Shown here: positions 1 to 7,064 of the stretch, one piece after another | Position numbering within the stretch: position 1 is the stretch's first letter | Layout of the letters: each line of letters starts with the position of its first letter | Assembly (NCBI GenBank): GCA_946410085.1 | Contig: CAMJZA010000035.1 | Span: 1-36,385, forward strand | DNA: 36,385 nt | Reading direction: 5' to 3' | From: an uncultured Treponema sp. | GTDB lineage: Bacteria; Spirochaetota; Spirochaetia; Treponematales; Treponemataceae | Translations under genes and position numbers: made by a program | Notes under the pieces: model-generated | What the model saw: the letters and a program-made list of their open reading frames with translations, nothing else | Database searches by the model: none | What the model was told of the DNA's origin: nothing

Positions 1-144
1 CCGAAAATAGACTGGGAAAAGAAAGTTCCCTGCATGACACGGTACACGGAAAAACAGCTCGCGGAGCTTATGAAAGGAGCCGGCCTCAAGGACATCGTGA
101 CCAAGCTGCATGAAACCCTCTACCTTGTGCAGGGGACAAAATAA
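1..144 (+). CDS. Class I SAM-dependent methyltransferase, C-terminal end (cut by window edge)
   Basis: Frame 1 is open from the first base to TAA at 142-144 and gives 47 residues. They contain WEKKVPCMTRYTEKQL and end HETLYLVQGTK, which looks like the last strand of a class I methyltransferase fold. The N-terminal SAM-binding part lies outside the window. The stretch is about 93% identical (about ten mismatches in 144) to the 3' end of the broken methyltransferase at 17143-17710, which still shows the N-terminal GCGGGYN SAM loop. That paralogue is the main reason for the call. The substrate is unknown. An ATC-hydrolase-family gene follows after 25 bases, so the two are probably co-transcribed. 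Confidence 0.7.
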   Translation, partial: PKIDWEKKVPCMTRYTEKQLAELMKGAGLKDIVTKLHETLYLVQGTK

Positions 145-169
145 TTTTTTGGCTGTGTAAGGAGAATGC

Positions 170-778
170 ATGAACGACGCGAAGAAAACGATGGAAACGA
201 AGCTGGTCTTTAAAGACGTGCTGGCAGGCCGCTTCCCGGCGGACGTGGCAGAAAGAATCTGGGCGGATGCCACGGAGCGGCTGAACGCGATGTACGCAGG
301 TCACCCGGATTTGCCCAAGGGCGTGAGGGCACACACCGACTCGTTCATTTTCCCGGCGGCAGCCATATACCTTGCCGTCAAGCAGGTATCGCCCGAGTCA
401 GCTTTTGGGATAATGCAGGACACCATGCGGAAGATAGCCTGCCAAAAGGGCGAGTCGCTTGCGAAGATGACGAGGCACCGTTTGTTCGCACGTTTCTTCC
501 TCGCCATGTGGAATCCCGTCAGCCACAAGATGTTCGGCGAGTCCGCGGGATTCAGGAACGTCTTCTACCCCAAGAAAAAAGGCGAGTTCAGGATGGACAT
601 AACGCAGTGCCCCTACAAGACATACCTCACGGAACAAGGCTGCCCCGAGCTTACCCGCCTTTTCTGCGACAACGACGTGTACGCTTACGGGAATCTTCCG
701 AACCTCTCGTTCACGCGCACGAAGACGCTTGGAAGCGGAGGGAACCTGTGCGATTTCCACCTGGCCGTTCAAAAATGA
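170..778 (+). CDS. L-2-amino-thiazoline-4-carboxylic acid hydrolase family protein
   Basis: A 202-residue protein with AAGGAG 5-6 bases before ATG 170. The C-terminal half carries RMDITQCPY, then a Cys-rich segment with CPELTRLFCDND and SFTRTKTLGSGGNLCDFH. This pattern is typical of the ATC hydrolase family. The founding members open L-2-amino-thiazoline-4-carboxylate on the way to L-cysteine, but most genomic homologues have no tested substrate. There is no signal peptide, so it should be cytoplasmic. It sits between two SAM methyltransferase genes. In many anaerobes this family neighbours methyltransferases and TetR regulators, as here, which suggests processing or detoxification of a small molecule rather than housekeeping cysteine synthesis. 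Family call fairly sure; activity unproven. Confidence 0.75.
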   Translation: MNDAKKTMETKLVFKDVLAGRFPADVAERIWADATERLNAMYAGHPDLPKGVRAHTDSFIFPAAAIYLAVKQVSPESAFGIMQDTMRKIACQKGESLAKMTRHRLFARFFLAMWNPVSHKMFGESAGFRNVFYPKKKGEFRMDITQCPYKTYLTEQGCPELTRLFCDNDVYAYGNLPNLSFTRTKTLGSGGNLCDFHLAVQK

Positions 779-812
779 ATCCTGAGGAACAGGAAAAAGG
801 AGGATGCCCCTT

Positions 813-1415
813 ATGAAAAAATCTGTCTGGGACAGGTTTGCCCCCGTCTACTCGCTTGCGATAAAGTCGCAGAAGCATATCTACGACTACATGTACTCGC
901 ACATATCTTCCGCCGTCGCGGGAAAAGAGATACTGGAACTTGCTACCGGGCCGGGGCTTATAGCCAGGCAGGTCGCAGGCTCCGCCAAGCGCGTCGTCGC
1001 GACGGACTTCTCGCCCAAGATGATCGAGCAGGCCAGAAAGGGGCAGCCTCCGGCGAACGTCAGCTTCGAGATTGCCGATGCCGCAAACCTGAGCTACGGG
1101 GACAAGTCCTTCGATGTCGTTGTCATTGCGAACGCCCTGCACGTCGTGCCGGATCCGGTGAAAGTCCTCTCAGAGATAGACCGCGTGCTCCGGGACGGCG
1201 GCATGCTCATCTGCCCCACTTTCATTCACCGGGCGGCGAACAGCAAGGAAAACCTGTGGGCAAAAGTCCTGAAAGCTGTCGGCATCCAGTTCGCGCACCA
1301 GTGGACGGCGGACGAGTTCCGGTCCTTCCTTGAGTCGCATGGCTGGAAGATTACGGCCGGCGAGGTCGTCCCCGGCCGCATCGATTTGTTTTACGCGGAG
1401 TGCGTCAGGTCCTGA
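813..1415 (+). CDS. Class I SAM-dependent methyltransferase (UbiE-like)
   Basis: 200 residues from ATG 813. An ATG at 804 is in frame but abuts AGGAGG (798-803), which is well placed for 813, so 813 is preferred. Motif I ELATGPGLIARQ (about residue 40) binds SAM. The acidic motif II is VVATDFSPKMIEQAR, and FDVVVIANALHVVPDP is the post-I/motif IV region. VLRDGGMLICPTF matches the usual strand after the catalytic pocket. The fold is complete and of normal length for a small-molecule methyltransferase. The acceptor cannot be read from the sequence. It probably belongs to the operon of the two preceding genes. Its 3' end overlaps the 3' end of the opposite YjbR gene by 11 bases, so the two converge with no terminator between them. 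Confidence 0.8.
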   Translation: MKKSVWDRFAPVYSLAIKSQKHIYDYMYSHISSAVAGKEILELATGPGLIARQVAGSAKRVVATDFSPKMIEQARKGQPPANVSFEIADAANLSYGDKSFDVVVIANALHVVPDPVKVLSEIDRVLRDGGMLICPTFIHRAANSKENLWAKVLKAVGIQFAHQWTADEFRSFLESHGWKITAGEVVPGRIDLFYAECVRS

Positions 1416-2109
1416 CAACGCCCGCAAGCTCGTAGCTCCGCCGGGTAAGCTCGCACAGCCTGTCAAAGTCCGTCACCCGTGTCAGGAGCACGGTTATCCA
1501 GTGCTTCTTGTTCATGTGCCATGCGGGAAAGACGGACTTTTTGTCCGTGAGCTCAGGAATCTTGTCCGGGTCTGCTTTCAGGTTCACCACGGGAACGCCC
1601 TCTTCGCTTTCAAGCCCCAGGTTCCTGTATCTGATGTCCATGATGAGGGCAAACCATTTCTGGTTGGGGCAGCGGAACACAGCGGCATCCGTATAGCGGG
1701 TTTTCGTGTCCTGAGTCTCCTGCGGTGATGCCCAGGGGTATTCGGCATTGCAGTCAAACTCCCGCTCGATGTGCGAGATGTACCGTTCCTTCCAGTCTCC
1801 AGGCTCGAAGCAGCTCGCCTGGAAGTCATGCATAATTTCCTGTACCTGCGCACGTATGCCGGCGACAAAGGCTCCGTTCGCGCTCTTCACGTCAAAGAGG
1901 GCATACCTAGAATCTGCTGAGATTCCGTCAGAGGATTTCTCATACACCTCCGCGGTTATGCTCTCGTCCCGGACCGTAATCAGGGCCGTGAAGTCAGTAC
2001 CCTCAAGGGGCTTTTTGCATATATAGCCGCCGTTTTGTTCCTGGAACCCGAACTCCGCGAACTTGCCGTAATCCGGCAGCGCGGAACGGAAAATGTAGCT
2101 GTAGTCCAT
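1405..2109 (-). CDS. MmcQ/YjbR family protein
   Basis: A 234-residue protein on the minus strand. The last ~110 residues fit the MmcQ/YjbR (CyaY-like fold) domain: CPNQKWFALIMDI, then VVNLKADPDKIPEL, FPAWHMNKKHWITVLL and a closing SYELAG. The N-terminal ~115 residues are a less familiar extension also seen in longer family members. These proteins are often called DNA-binding from their fold, but a biochemical role is not settled. The gene lies just downstream of the TetR gene in the same direction with a 21-base gap, so the two are likely one transcript. No signal peptide or membrane segment is visible. Confidence 0.75.
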   Translation of the reverse strand: MDYSYIFRSALPDYGKFAEFGFQEQNGGYICKKPLEGTDFTALITVRDESITAEVYEKSSDGISADSRYALFDVKSANGAFVAGIRAQVQEIMHDFQASCFEPGDWKERYISHIEREFDCNAEYPWASPQETQDTKTRYTDAAVFRCPNQKWFALIMDIRYRNLGLESEEGVPVVNLKADPDKIPELTDKKSVFPAWHMNKKHWITVLLTRVTDFDRLCELTRRSYELAGVVRT

Positions 2110-2130
2110 GAGACTGCTTTCTCCTGCCCC

Positions 2131-2784
2131 TTACTTCCACTCCAGCCGCATAAGGACGAAATCTTTCATGTCCTCGTAAAAGTTCATTGCCGGCGGGCTA
2201 ATGCTTATTCTTTCCAGGGCCTCCTGCACCAGCGGGTTCCGGTAGCAGCATACGGCGTTCGACGACGCGTAGAAGAGGATGTCCAGCTGGATTTTGTATG
2301 CGGCATCCCGCGCTATGCCGAGCATTGCGGAAAGCCTGTCGCGGAACGAATATGCGAGGTCGTAATACTTCTTCTTGAATGACGCGAGCCGTTCCACCGT
2401 CACGTTCGTCTCGATCACCGGGTTCAGGTACGCGACGTAGCGCATGTAGTCCTGGTGCGCGTTCAGGATGCCCGCCCACACCTCGGCGGCGGTCTCGGCA
2501 GAAAACTTGTTGCCTTCCGGGAAAGCGGCAAGCAGCGACTCGTAGTAGCGGGTCATCTTGTCGGCGGCAATCTCCAGTATGATTTCTTCCTTAGTGGTGA
2601 CGTACTTGTAGAGGTTTGCCCGGGACCAGCCCAGCTGTTCCGCAATCGTCGTGAGGGTTATGTCGTTGTAGGGCACGCTCCCAAAGAGCTCCGCCGTCGC
2701 TTCCTTTATCTGGGAGAGCCGCTCCTCTTTGTGCTCGCCGCTGCGTGCGCGGATGAAAGATGCCGCATTGTTTGAATCTGCCAT
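2131..2784 (-). CDS. TetR/AcrR family transcriptional regulator
   Basis: 217 residues. The N-terminal helix-turn-helix reads ITLTTIAEQLGWSRANLYKYV (about residues 42-62), with IKEATAELFGSVPYN before it, the standard TetR DNA-binding layout. The C-terminal helices form the ligand and dimer domain and are not specific to a known ligand. The gene is divergent from the redox operon that starts at 2965. The 180-base gap holds a promoter and a palindrome at 2890-2910 that is repeated before the exported flavodoxin gene at 12943. The simplest reading is that this regulator represses both units, and perhaps itself, through these sites. That link is inferred from position only. GGGAG is very close to the ATG, so the start is not perfectly fixed. 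Confidence 0.85.
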   Translation of the reverse strand: MADSNNAASFIRARSGEHKEERLSQIKEATAELFGSVPYNDITLTTIAEQLGWSRANLYKYVTTKEEIILEIAADKMTRYYESLLAAFPEGNKFSAETAAEVWAGILNAHQDYMRYVAYLNPVIETNVTVERLASFKKKYYDLAYSFRDRLSAMLGIARDAAYKIQLDILFYASSNAVCCYRNPLVQEALERISISPPAMNFYEDMKDFVLMRLEWK

Positions 2785-2855
2785 GCTCCCAGTGTACGAT
2801 AATTTTCTTTTTTATGCAATAAGCGATACAGTGTCAATAAAGTTACGTTTTAGTA

Positions 2856-2884
2856 TTGACAAGACACGAATCTTGTCGTATAGT
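2856..2884 (+). promoter_or_regulatory. Sigma70-type promoter of the redox operon
   Basis: TTGACA at 2856-2861 and TATAGT at 2879-2884 are separated by exactly 17 bases. The -35 box sits in TTTTAGTATTGACAAG, a block found unchanged at the promoter at 12873. It drives the operon beginning at 2965. Confidence 0.75.
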
Positions 2885-2889
2885 GTGCA

Positions 2890-2910
2890 TAAGTAACGTT
2901 ATGTTGCTTA
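2890..2910. promoter_or_regulatory. Palindromic operator, probable TetR site
   Basis: Arms TAAGTAAC (2890-2897) and GTTGCTTA (2903-2910) form an inverted repeat with a 5-base spacer and one mismatch. It begins 5 bases after the -10 box, so a bound repressor would cover the transcription start. The same site, with perfect arms, lies at 12907-12927 in the same place relative to a sister promoter. Assignment to the adjacent TetR gene is inferred. Confidence 0.6.
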
Positions 2911-2964
2911 TACTAAGGACTGACAACAGAAAACAAACACAGTCACAGGGCTTAGGAGAATTAT

Positions 2965-3969
2965 ATGGCAGACAGCACATCGGCAAGAATCGACAGGATG
3001 AACGAACACTATACTTTTGAGCTGGCTCAGGACGTCAAACGGACGACCGTAACATTCCGAAATCACTTTGGAATAGAGCTGGCTGGCGACCTCTACACAC
3101 CGGCCGGCGCGGCGGCAGCAGGAAACCAGGCGATTGCAATCTCAGGCCCCTTTGGTGCCGTAAAAGAACAGTCCTCCGGCTTCTACGCAAACCAGATGGC
3201 GACCCGCGGTTACATCGCGCTTGCCTTTGACCCGAGCTACACAGGTGAATCCGGCGGGGAACCACGCTACATGAACAGTCCCGATATCAACACCGAGGAT
3301 TTCATGGCGGCCGTTGACTATCTTTCGACACGCGGGAACATCGACCCGGAAAAAATCGGCATCATCGGAATCTGCGGCTGGGGCGGCATGGCGCTCAACG
3401 CTGCGGCAATCGACACCCGCATCAAGGCAACCGTCGCAAGCACAATGTACGACATGAGCCGCGTAACCGCAAACGGCTATTTTGACAAGGCGAACTCAAG
3501 CGCAGCAAGACACGAAGCCCGCAAGGCCCTTATGGCGCAGCGCATCGAAGATTTTAAGGCTGTGGAATCGGGCGGCACGTACAAGCTCGGCGGTGGAGTC
3601 GTTGACCCGCTCCCGGAAGACGCTCCTTATTTTGTAAAGGATTATCACGCCTACTACAAGACCCCTCGCGGCTATCACGAGCGTTCGCTCAATTCCAACG
3701 GAGGCTGGAATGTCACCGCCGCAACATCCCTTCTGAACACAAAGCTTCTTGCCTATGCGGAAGAAATTGAAAGTGCGGTCATGGTCCTTCATGGCGAAAA
3801 AGCCCACTCACGTTACTTCGGGGAAGATGCCTTCAAGCGTCTGACCGGCGACAACAAGGAGCTTGTGATTGTCCCCGGAGCAAGCCACACCGATTTGTAT
3901 GACGGCGGTGACAAGAATTATATCCCGTTTGACAGGCTTGCGGACTTTTTTGCAAAGTATTTGAAATAG
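2965..3969 (+). CDS. Alpha/beta hydrolase, dienelactone-hydrolase/YcjY-like
   Basis: 334 residues, start ATG 2965 behind TTAGGAGA. The fold is an alpha/beta hydrolase: FGIELAGDLYTP, then GPFGAVKEQSSGFYANQMATRGY, DPSYTGESGG and the nucleophile elbow IGICGWGGMALN. The elbow has Cys where most hydrolases have Ser (G-I-C-G-W-G), as in dienelactone hydrolases and YcjY-like proteins. AVMVLHGEKAHSRYF and PGASHTDLYDGG probably supply the acid and the catalytic His. There is no signal peptide, so it is cytoplasmic, unlike several later products of this operon. It is first in the operon under the TetR-type operator. The substrate is unknown; an ester, lactone or thioester is likely. Confidence 0.85.
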   Translation: MADSTSARIDRMNEHYTFELAQDVKRTTVTFRNHFGIELAGDLYTPAGAAAAGNQAIAISGPFGAVKEQSSGFYANQMATRGYIALAFDPSYTGESGGEPRYMNSPDINTEDFMAAVDYLSTRGNIDPEKIGIIGICGWGGMALNAAAIDTRIKATVASTMYDMSRVTANGYFDKANSSAARHEARKALMAQRIEDFKAVESGGTYKLGGGVVDPLPEDAPYFVKDYHAYYKTPRGYHERSLNSNGGWNVTAATSLLNTKLLAYAEEIESAVMVLHGEKAHSRYFGEDAFKRLTGDNKELVIVPGASHTDLYDGGDKNYIPFDRLADFFAKYLK

Positions 3970-4049
3970 GAGGGAGGGGCCCCTCCCTACGGCCGCACTT
4001 CATTGCGGCCTACCCACCCTGCGGGGGACACCCCCGCAACGCCCCCCAA
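3970..4049. repeat. Cluster of three GC-rich hairpins (REP-like intergenic element)
   Basis: Between the hydrolase stop and the next start there are three successive palindromes: GGAGGGGCCCCTCC; GGCCGCA/TGCGGCC arms around a short AT loop; and TGCGGGGG/CCCCCGCA around ACA. There is no U-tract and the operon seems to continue, so the element may be a processing or mRNA-stability signal, or a dispersed repeat. Whether other copies exist cannot be judged from one window. Confidence 0.6.
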
Positions 4050-4059
4050 GGAGAAAACG

Positions 4060-4617
4060 TTGAAAAAAATCTTTTCCATTATCCTCAGCCTTGCATTGCT
4101 CCAGCTTTCCGCCATAGCACAGGGCAAAGAGTCAGGTGTCTATTTTTCCCGTGACATTTCATCGGGCACAGTTGTGCAGCTCCATGAAAAAGTCGGGGAG
4201 CCGCTTACGGCAGCATCAGCTAACGAGTCATCACAAAAGGAAGCAGCTATGAAAATCTCGATACAAATACAAAGCGACAGCGGGAGCCATGCGCTCACCG
4301 CGACGCTGTCGGACAGCTCCTCGGCGAAGGCGTTTTATGAGCTTTTGCAAAAAGGCAGCCTTACAGTCAGGCTGAGCGATTACGGAGGCTTTGAGAAAGT
4401 CGGCTCCCTCGGCAGGAGCCTGGCCCGCAATGACAGGCAGACCGCCACAAAGCCCGGCGACATCATGCTGTATCAGGGCAACCAGATTACCATTTTTTAC
4501 GGCAACAACAGCTGGAGCTACAGCAGTCTTGGAAAAATTGACGGTGCGACGCAATCCGGGCTCAAGAAAGTTCTGGGCAGGGACGATGTCACGGCGACAT
4601 TCTCCATACAGGAATAA
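4060..4617 (+). CDS. Exported cyclophilin-like fold protein
   Basis: Start chosen at TTG 4060, placed correctly behind AAGGAG, rather than the longer open frame that runs through the hairpin cluster. The product has about 185 residues. It begins MKKIFSIILSLALLQLSAIAQ, a clear signal peptide. A short segment GVYFSRDISSGTVVQLHEK follows, and from about residue 65 a cyclophilin-like barrel as in bacterial Cyclophil_like2 proteins: IQSDSGSHALTATLSDSS, FYELLQKGSLTVRLSDYGGFEKVG, GDIMLYQGNQITIFYGNNSWSYS and LGKIDG. The GVYFSRDIS segment resembles the N-terminus of the two DUF362 proteins that follow, so the gene may be a chimera. Such barrels are often linked to redox and flavodoxin genes; no peptidyl-prolyl isomerase activity can be assumed. 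Confidence 0.7.
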   Translation: MKKIFSIILSLALLQLSAIAQGKESGVYFSRDISSGTVVQLHEKVGEPLTAASANESSQKEAAMKISIQIQSDSGSHALTATLSDSSSAKAFYELLQKGSLTVRLSDYGGFEKVGSLGRSLARNDRQTATKPGDIMLYQGNQITIFYGNNSWSYSSLGKIDGATQSGLKKVLGRDDVTATFSIQE

Positions 4618-4635
4618 ATTACAGGAGGCAACAAG

Positions 4636-5643
4636 ATGAAAAAGAAATCAGCATTGCTGACAGCAATCCTCACGTTTGCGGTATCCGCTCTTTTTGCAAA
4701 AGACAATCCCAAAGCGGCAGGCTATAAAACATATGAGGCCTCAACCGATGACACGACAGTTCCCGTCGTCTACTTTATCCGCGACATCACACCTGAGGCC
4801 CTTGTCAAAGCCTACAAGGCTACCGGCTATGAGGCAAAGGGCAAAACTGGCGTGAAGGTGAGCACCGGCGAGAGCGAGAACACGAACTACCTCCGCCCCG
4901 CCCTTATCAAAAAGCTCGTAAAGGATGAGCTGAACGCGACCATCGTGGAATGCAACACCGCCTATGGCGGGAACAGAAGCAACAACATTGACCACATGAA
5001 AATCGCAAAAGACCACGGCTTCCTTGATGTGGCAAACGGATTTGACCTGCAGGATGCGGAGGGCTACATGACCATTCCCGTGCGGGGTGGATTCCGCCTT
5101 AAGGAGAACTACGTCGGAACGCACTTCAAGAATTACGACAACTACCTGATCCTCTCCCACTTTAAAGGGCATGCGATGGGCGGATTCGGTGGCGCGATCA
5201 AAAACCTTTCGATCGGCTTCGCATCCGGAATGAGCTGCAGGAAATCTGGAAAGCTGAACATCCACAGTGCGGGACGGAGCGTCACAAGATGGACCGGCTG
5301 CCCGCAGGACGAGTTCCTTGAGTCCATGGCGGAAGCGGCAAAATCCGTCTGTGATTACATGCAGGACGGGAAAGGCATTGTTTGTGTGAACGTGATGAAC
5401 CGCCTTTCCGTGGACTGCGACTGCGACTCAAACCCGGCAGAGCCCGACATGCACGACATCGGAATTCTCGCAAGCCTTGACCCGGTAGCCCTGGACCAGG
5501 CCTGCGTGGATCTGGTCTACAAGGCAAAGGATTCCGGCAGCCTCATTGAGCGCATCGAAAGCCGCAACGGAATCCACACGCTTGAGCATGCGGAGAAAAT
5601 CGGCTTCGGCTCAAGGAATTACCGTCTGGTGGAAATCAAGTAA
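4636..5643 (+). CDS. Exported DUF362 domain protein (copy 1)
   Basis: 335 residues behind ACAGGAGG. The signal peptide is MKKKSALLTAILTFAVSALFA. The DUF362 domain follows: VVYFIRDITPEALVKAY, TGVKVSTGE, a long middle with LILSHFKGHAMGGFGGAIKNLSIG, and the end GILASLDPVALDQACVDLVY with YRLVEIK. Many DUF362 proteins are cytoplasmic and carry two [4Fe-4S] ferredoxin motifs; this one is exported and has no CxxCxxC cluster. It does keep scattered cysteines, including a CDCDSNP stretch. Copy 2 lies 18 bases downstream, so the pair arose by tandem duplication. Role unknown; an electron-transfer or metal-linked function in the periplasm is only a guess from context. Confidence 0.8.
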   Translation: MKKKSALLTAILTFAVSALFAKDNPKAAGYKTYEASTDDTTVPVVYFIRDITPEALVKAYKATGYEAKGKTGVKVSTGESENTNYLRPALIKKLVKDELNATIVECNTAYGGNRSNNIDHMKIAKDHGFLDVANGFDLQDAEGYMTIPVRGGFRLKENYVGTHFKNYDNYLILSHFKGHAMGGFGGAIKNLSIGFASGMSCRKSGKLNIHSAGRSVTRWTGCPQDEFLESMAEAAKSVCDYMQDGKGIVCVNVMNRLSVDCDCDSNPAEPDMHDIGILASLDPVALDQACVDLVYKAKDSGSLIERIESRNGIHTLEHAEKIGFGSRNYRLVEIK

Positions 5644-5661
5644 AAATAAAGGACGACGACT

Positions 5662-6627
5662 ATGAAATCAAAAGAGAAAACCTCAATCACACTTGCAGCA
5701 ATGTCTGCTTTTATCATGCTTTGTCTGTTCCCTCTTTCAGCGCAAAGCAAATCGACAAAGCTTGTCCATCAGACAGAGGATAAGGATGCCCCTGTTGTCT
5801 ACTTTACCCGGGATGTATCAGCGGCAGGCCTTATGAAAGTCTACAATGCATTAAATCAGAAAAAACAGGGGAAGGTCGGGATAAAGGTATCTTTCGGTGC
5901 CCCTAATGAAGATGTGCTTAAGCCTGAACTGCTTACAAACCTCATCAAGGCAACAGATGGAACCATGCTCGACTCCTGCGGACTTTCAGGAAACCGGTGG
6001 ACCCCGGAAATGAATCTTTCTCACGCAAAAAAACACGGTTTTGACAAAGTTGGTCCCATGCAAATGCTGGACGAAAATGGAGATATTGATATGCCGGTTA
6101 AGAACGGATATCTCTTAAAATATGCCCGGACAGGAAATCATTTTGCTGAATACGACACCTTAATTTCTGTCTTCAAGTTCAGAATGCACTTTCTGCCCGC
6201 CCTTGACGGTGCAATTAAAAATGTGACCTTGTGCCTTGGAAGCCGTTCCGGCAAATGCCTGATTCACTCAGGCGGAACTGACGCAAATCACTATCACGAT
6301 ACAAAGCCGGATGTCCTGGAAAAATCTTTTGCCGATGCCCTTCGTGCCGCACTTGATTACAAAGACAACTGGGCCTTCATCAATGTCATCGACAGTTATG
6401 AGCCGGAAGACAGCTGCAAGGGAACAAAGAATACAGGAAACATCGGCATTATCGCATCCTATGATCCTGTTGCAATTGACCAGTGTTCTGTAGATTTTGT
6501 AGCAGGAAGCGCAGAGACGGCAGAATTACGTGCCCTGTGGGAAGAAACACATCAGGTAAAAGTTCTTGAATATGCAGAAAAGCTTGGTTGCGGTAAACGC
6601 AATTACCGTCTGGTGGAAATTAAATAA
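5662..6627 (+). CDS. Exported DUF362 domain protein (copy 2)
   Basis: 321 residues, SD AAGGAC before ATG 5662. The N-terminus has a hydrophobic signal segment ISLAAMSAF-like followed by LFPLSAQSKS. It matches copy 1 throughout: VVYFTRDVSAAGLMKVYNAL, GKVGIKVSFG, LDGAIKNVTLCLGSRSGKCLIHS, IGIIASYDPVAIDQCSVDFV and the same last residues RNYRLVEIK. It has also lost ferredoxin-type cysteine motifs. The DNA is more AT-rich than copy 1, so the two copies have diverged for some time or were joined from different sources. The next gene starts 18 bases later, within the same operon. Confidence 0.8.
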   Translation: MKSKEKTSITLAAMSAFIMLCLFPLSAQSKSTKLVHQTEDKDAPVVYFTRDVSAAGLMKVYNALNQKKQGKVGIKVSFGAPNEDVLKPELLTNLIKATDGTMLDSCGLSGNRWTPEMNLSHAKKHGFDKVGPMQMLDENGDIDMPVKNGYLLKYARTGNHFAEYDTLISVFKFRMHFLPALDGAIKNVTLCLGSRSGKCLIHSGGTDANHYHDTKPDVLEKSFADALRAALDYKDNWAFINVIDSYEPEDSCKGTKNTGNIGIIASYDPVAIDQCSVDFVAGSAETAELRALWEETHQVKVLEYAEKLGCGKRNYRLVEIK

Positions 6628-6645
6628 AACAGTTTGGAGACAACT

Positions 6646-6969
6646 ATGGCAGATAAAATTACACAGACAGCAGGACGAGAGCAGCTTGGGGAATTTGCCC
6701 CGATGTTTGCACACTTAAATGACGATGTTCTTTTTGGAGAAGTCTGGAATGAGACTGCAATCGATATAAAAACAAAATGCATCATTACAGTTGTATCTCT
6801 CATGGCAAGTGGAATCACTGATTCTTCCCTTACCTACCATTTACAGAATGCCCAAAAAAACGGCGTAACAAAGGAAGAAATTGCCGCCATCATCACCCAT
6901 GCTGCAATGTACACAGGCTGGCCAAAAGGCTGGGCTGTTTTTAGACAGGCAAAGGAAGTGTGGAAATAA
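6646..6969 (+). CDS. Carboxymuconolactone decarboxylase (AhpD-like) family protein
   Basis: 107 residues from ATG 6646 with TTTGGAG upstream; an upstream in-frame TTG is not supported. The family core is TKCIITVVSLMASGI, LTYHLQNAQKNGVTKEEIAAIITHAAMYTGWPKGW, which is the all-helical CMD fold. AhpD-type disulfide reductases have a CxxC pair; here only the single Cys of KCII remains, so thiol-disulfide chemistry of the AhpD kind is not supported. Small CMD proteins commonly travel with alpha/beta hydrolases and aldo/keto reductases in clusters that respond to electrophiles. No signal peptide. Confidence 0.85.
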   Translation: MADKITQTAGREQLGEFAPMFAHLNDDVLFGEVWNETAIDIKTKCIITVVSLMASGITDSSLTYHLQNAQKNGVTKEEIAAIITHAAMYTGWPKGWAVFRQAKEVWK

Positions 6970-6985
6970 AAATGGAGTTTTCATA

Positions 6986-7064
6986 ATGATAAAACGAAGT
7001 TTTATTTTCTTTTTTTCTAAGCGTTATCCTCTTTTCGTCTCTTGCAGCAAAGGAGCCTGCAAAA
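6986..7064 (+). other. Out-of-frame signal peptide for the aldo/keto reductase
   Basis: GGAG (6974-6977) precedes ATG 6986. Read literally, the frame runs past a T7 tract (7010-7016) into nonsense. If the tract had six T, it would read MIKRSFIFFFLSVILFSSLAA followed by KEPAKMVKLNSGYKM, that is, a textbook signal peptide joined in frame to the reductase. So either the reductase was exported and is now frameshifted, or the tract varies, or there is a sequencing error. Confidence 0.6.

Noticed and set aside
804..812. ATG 804 as start of the second methyltransferase
   Set aside because: The SD AGGAGG abuts this ATG; ATG 813 has normal spacing.
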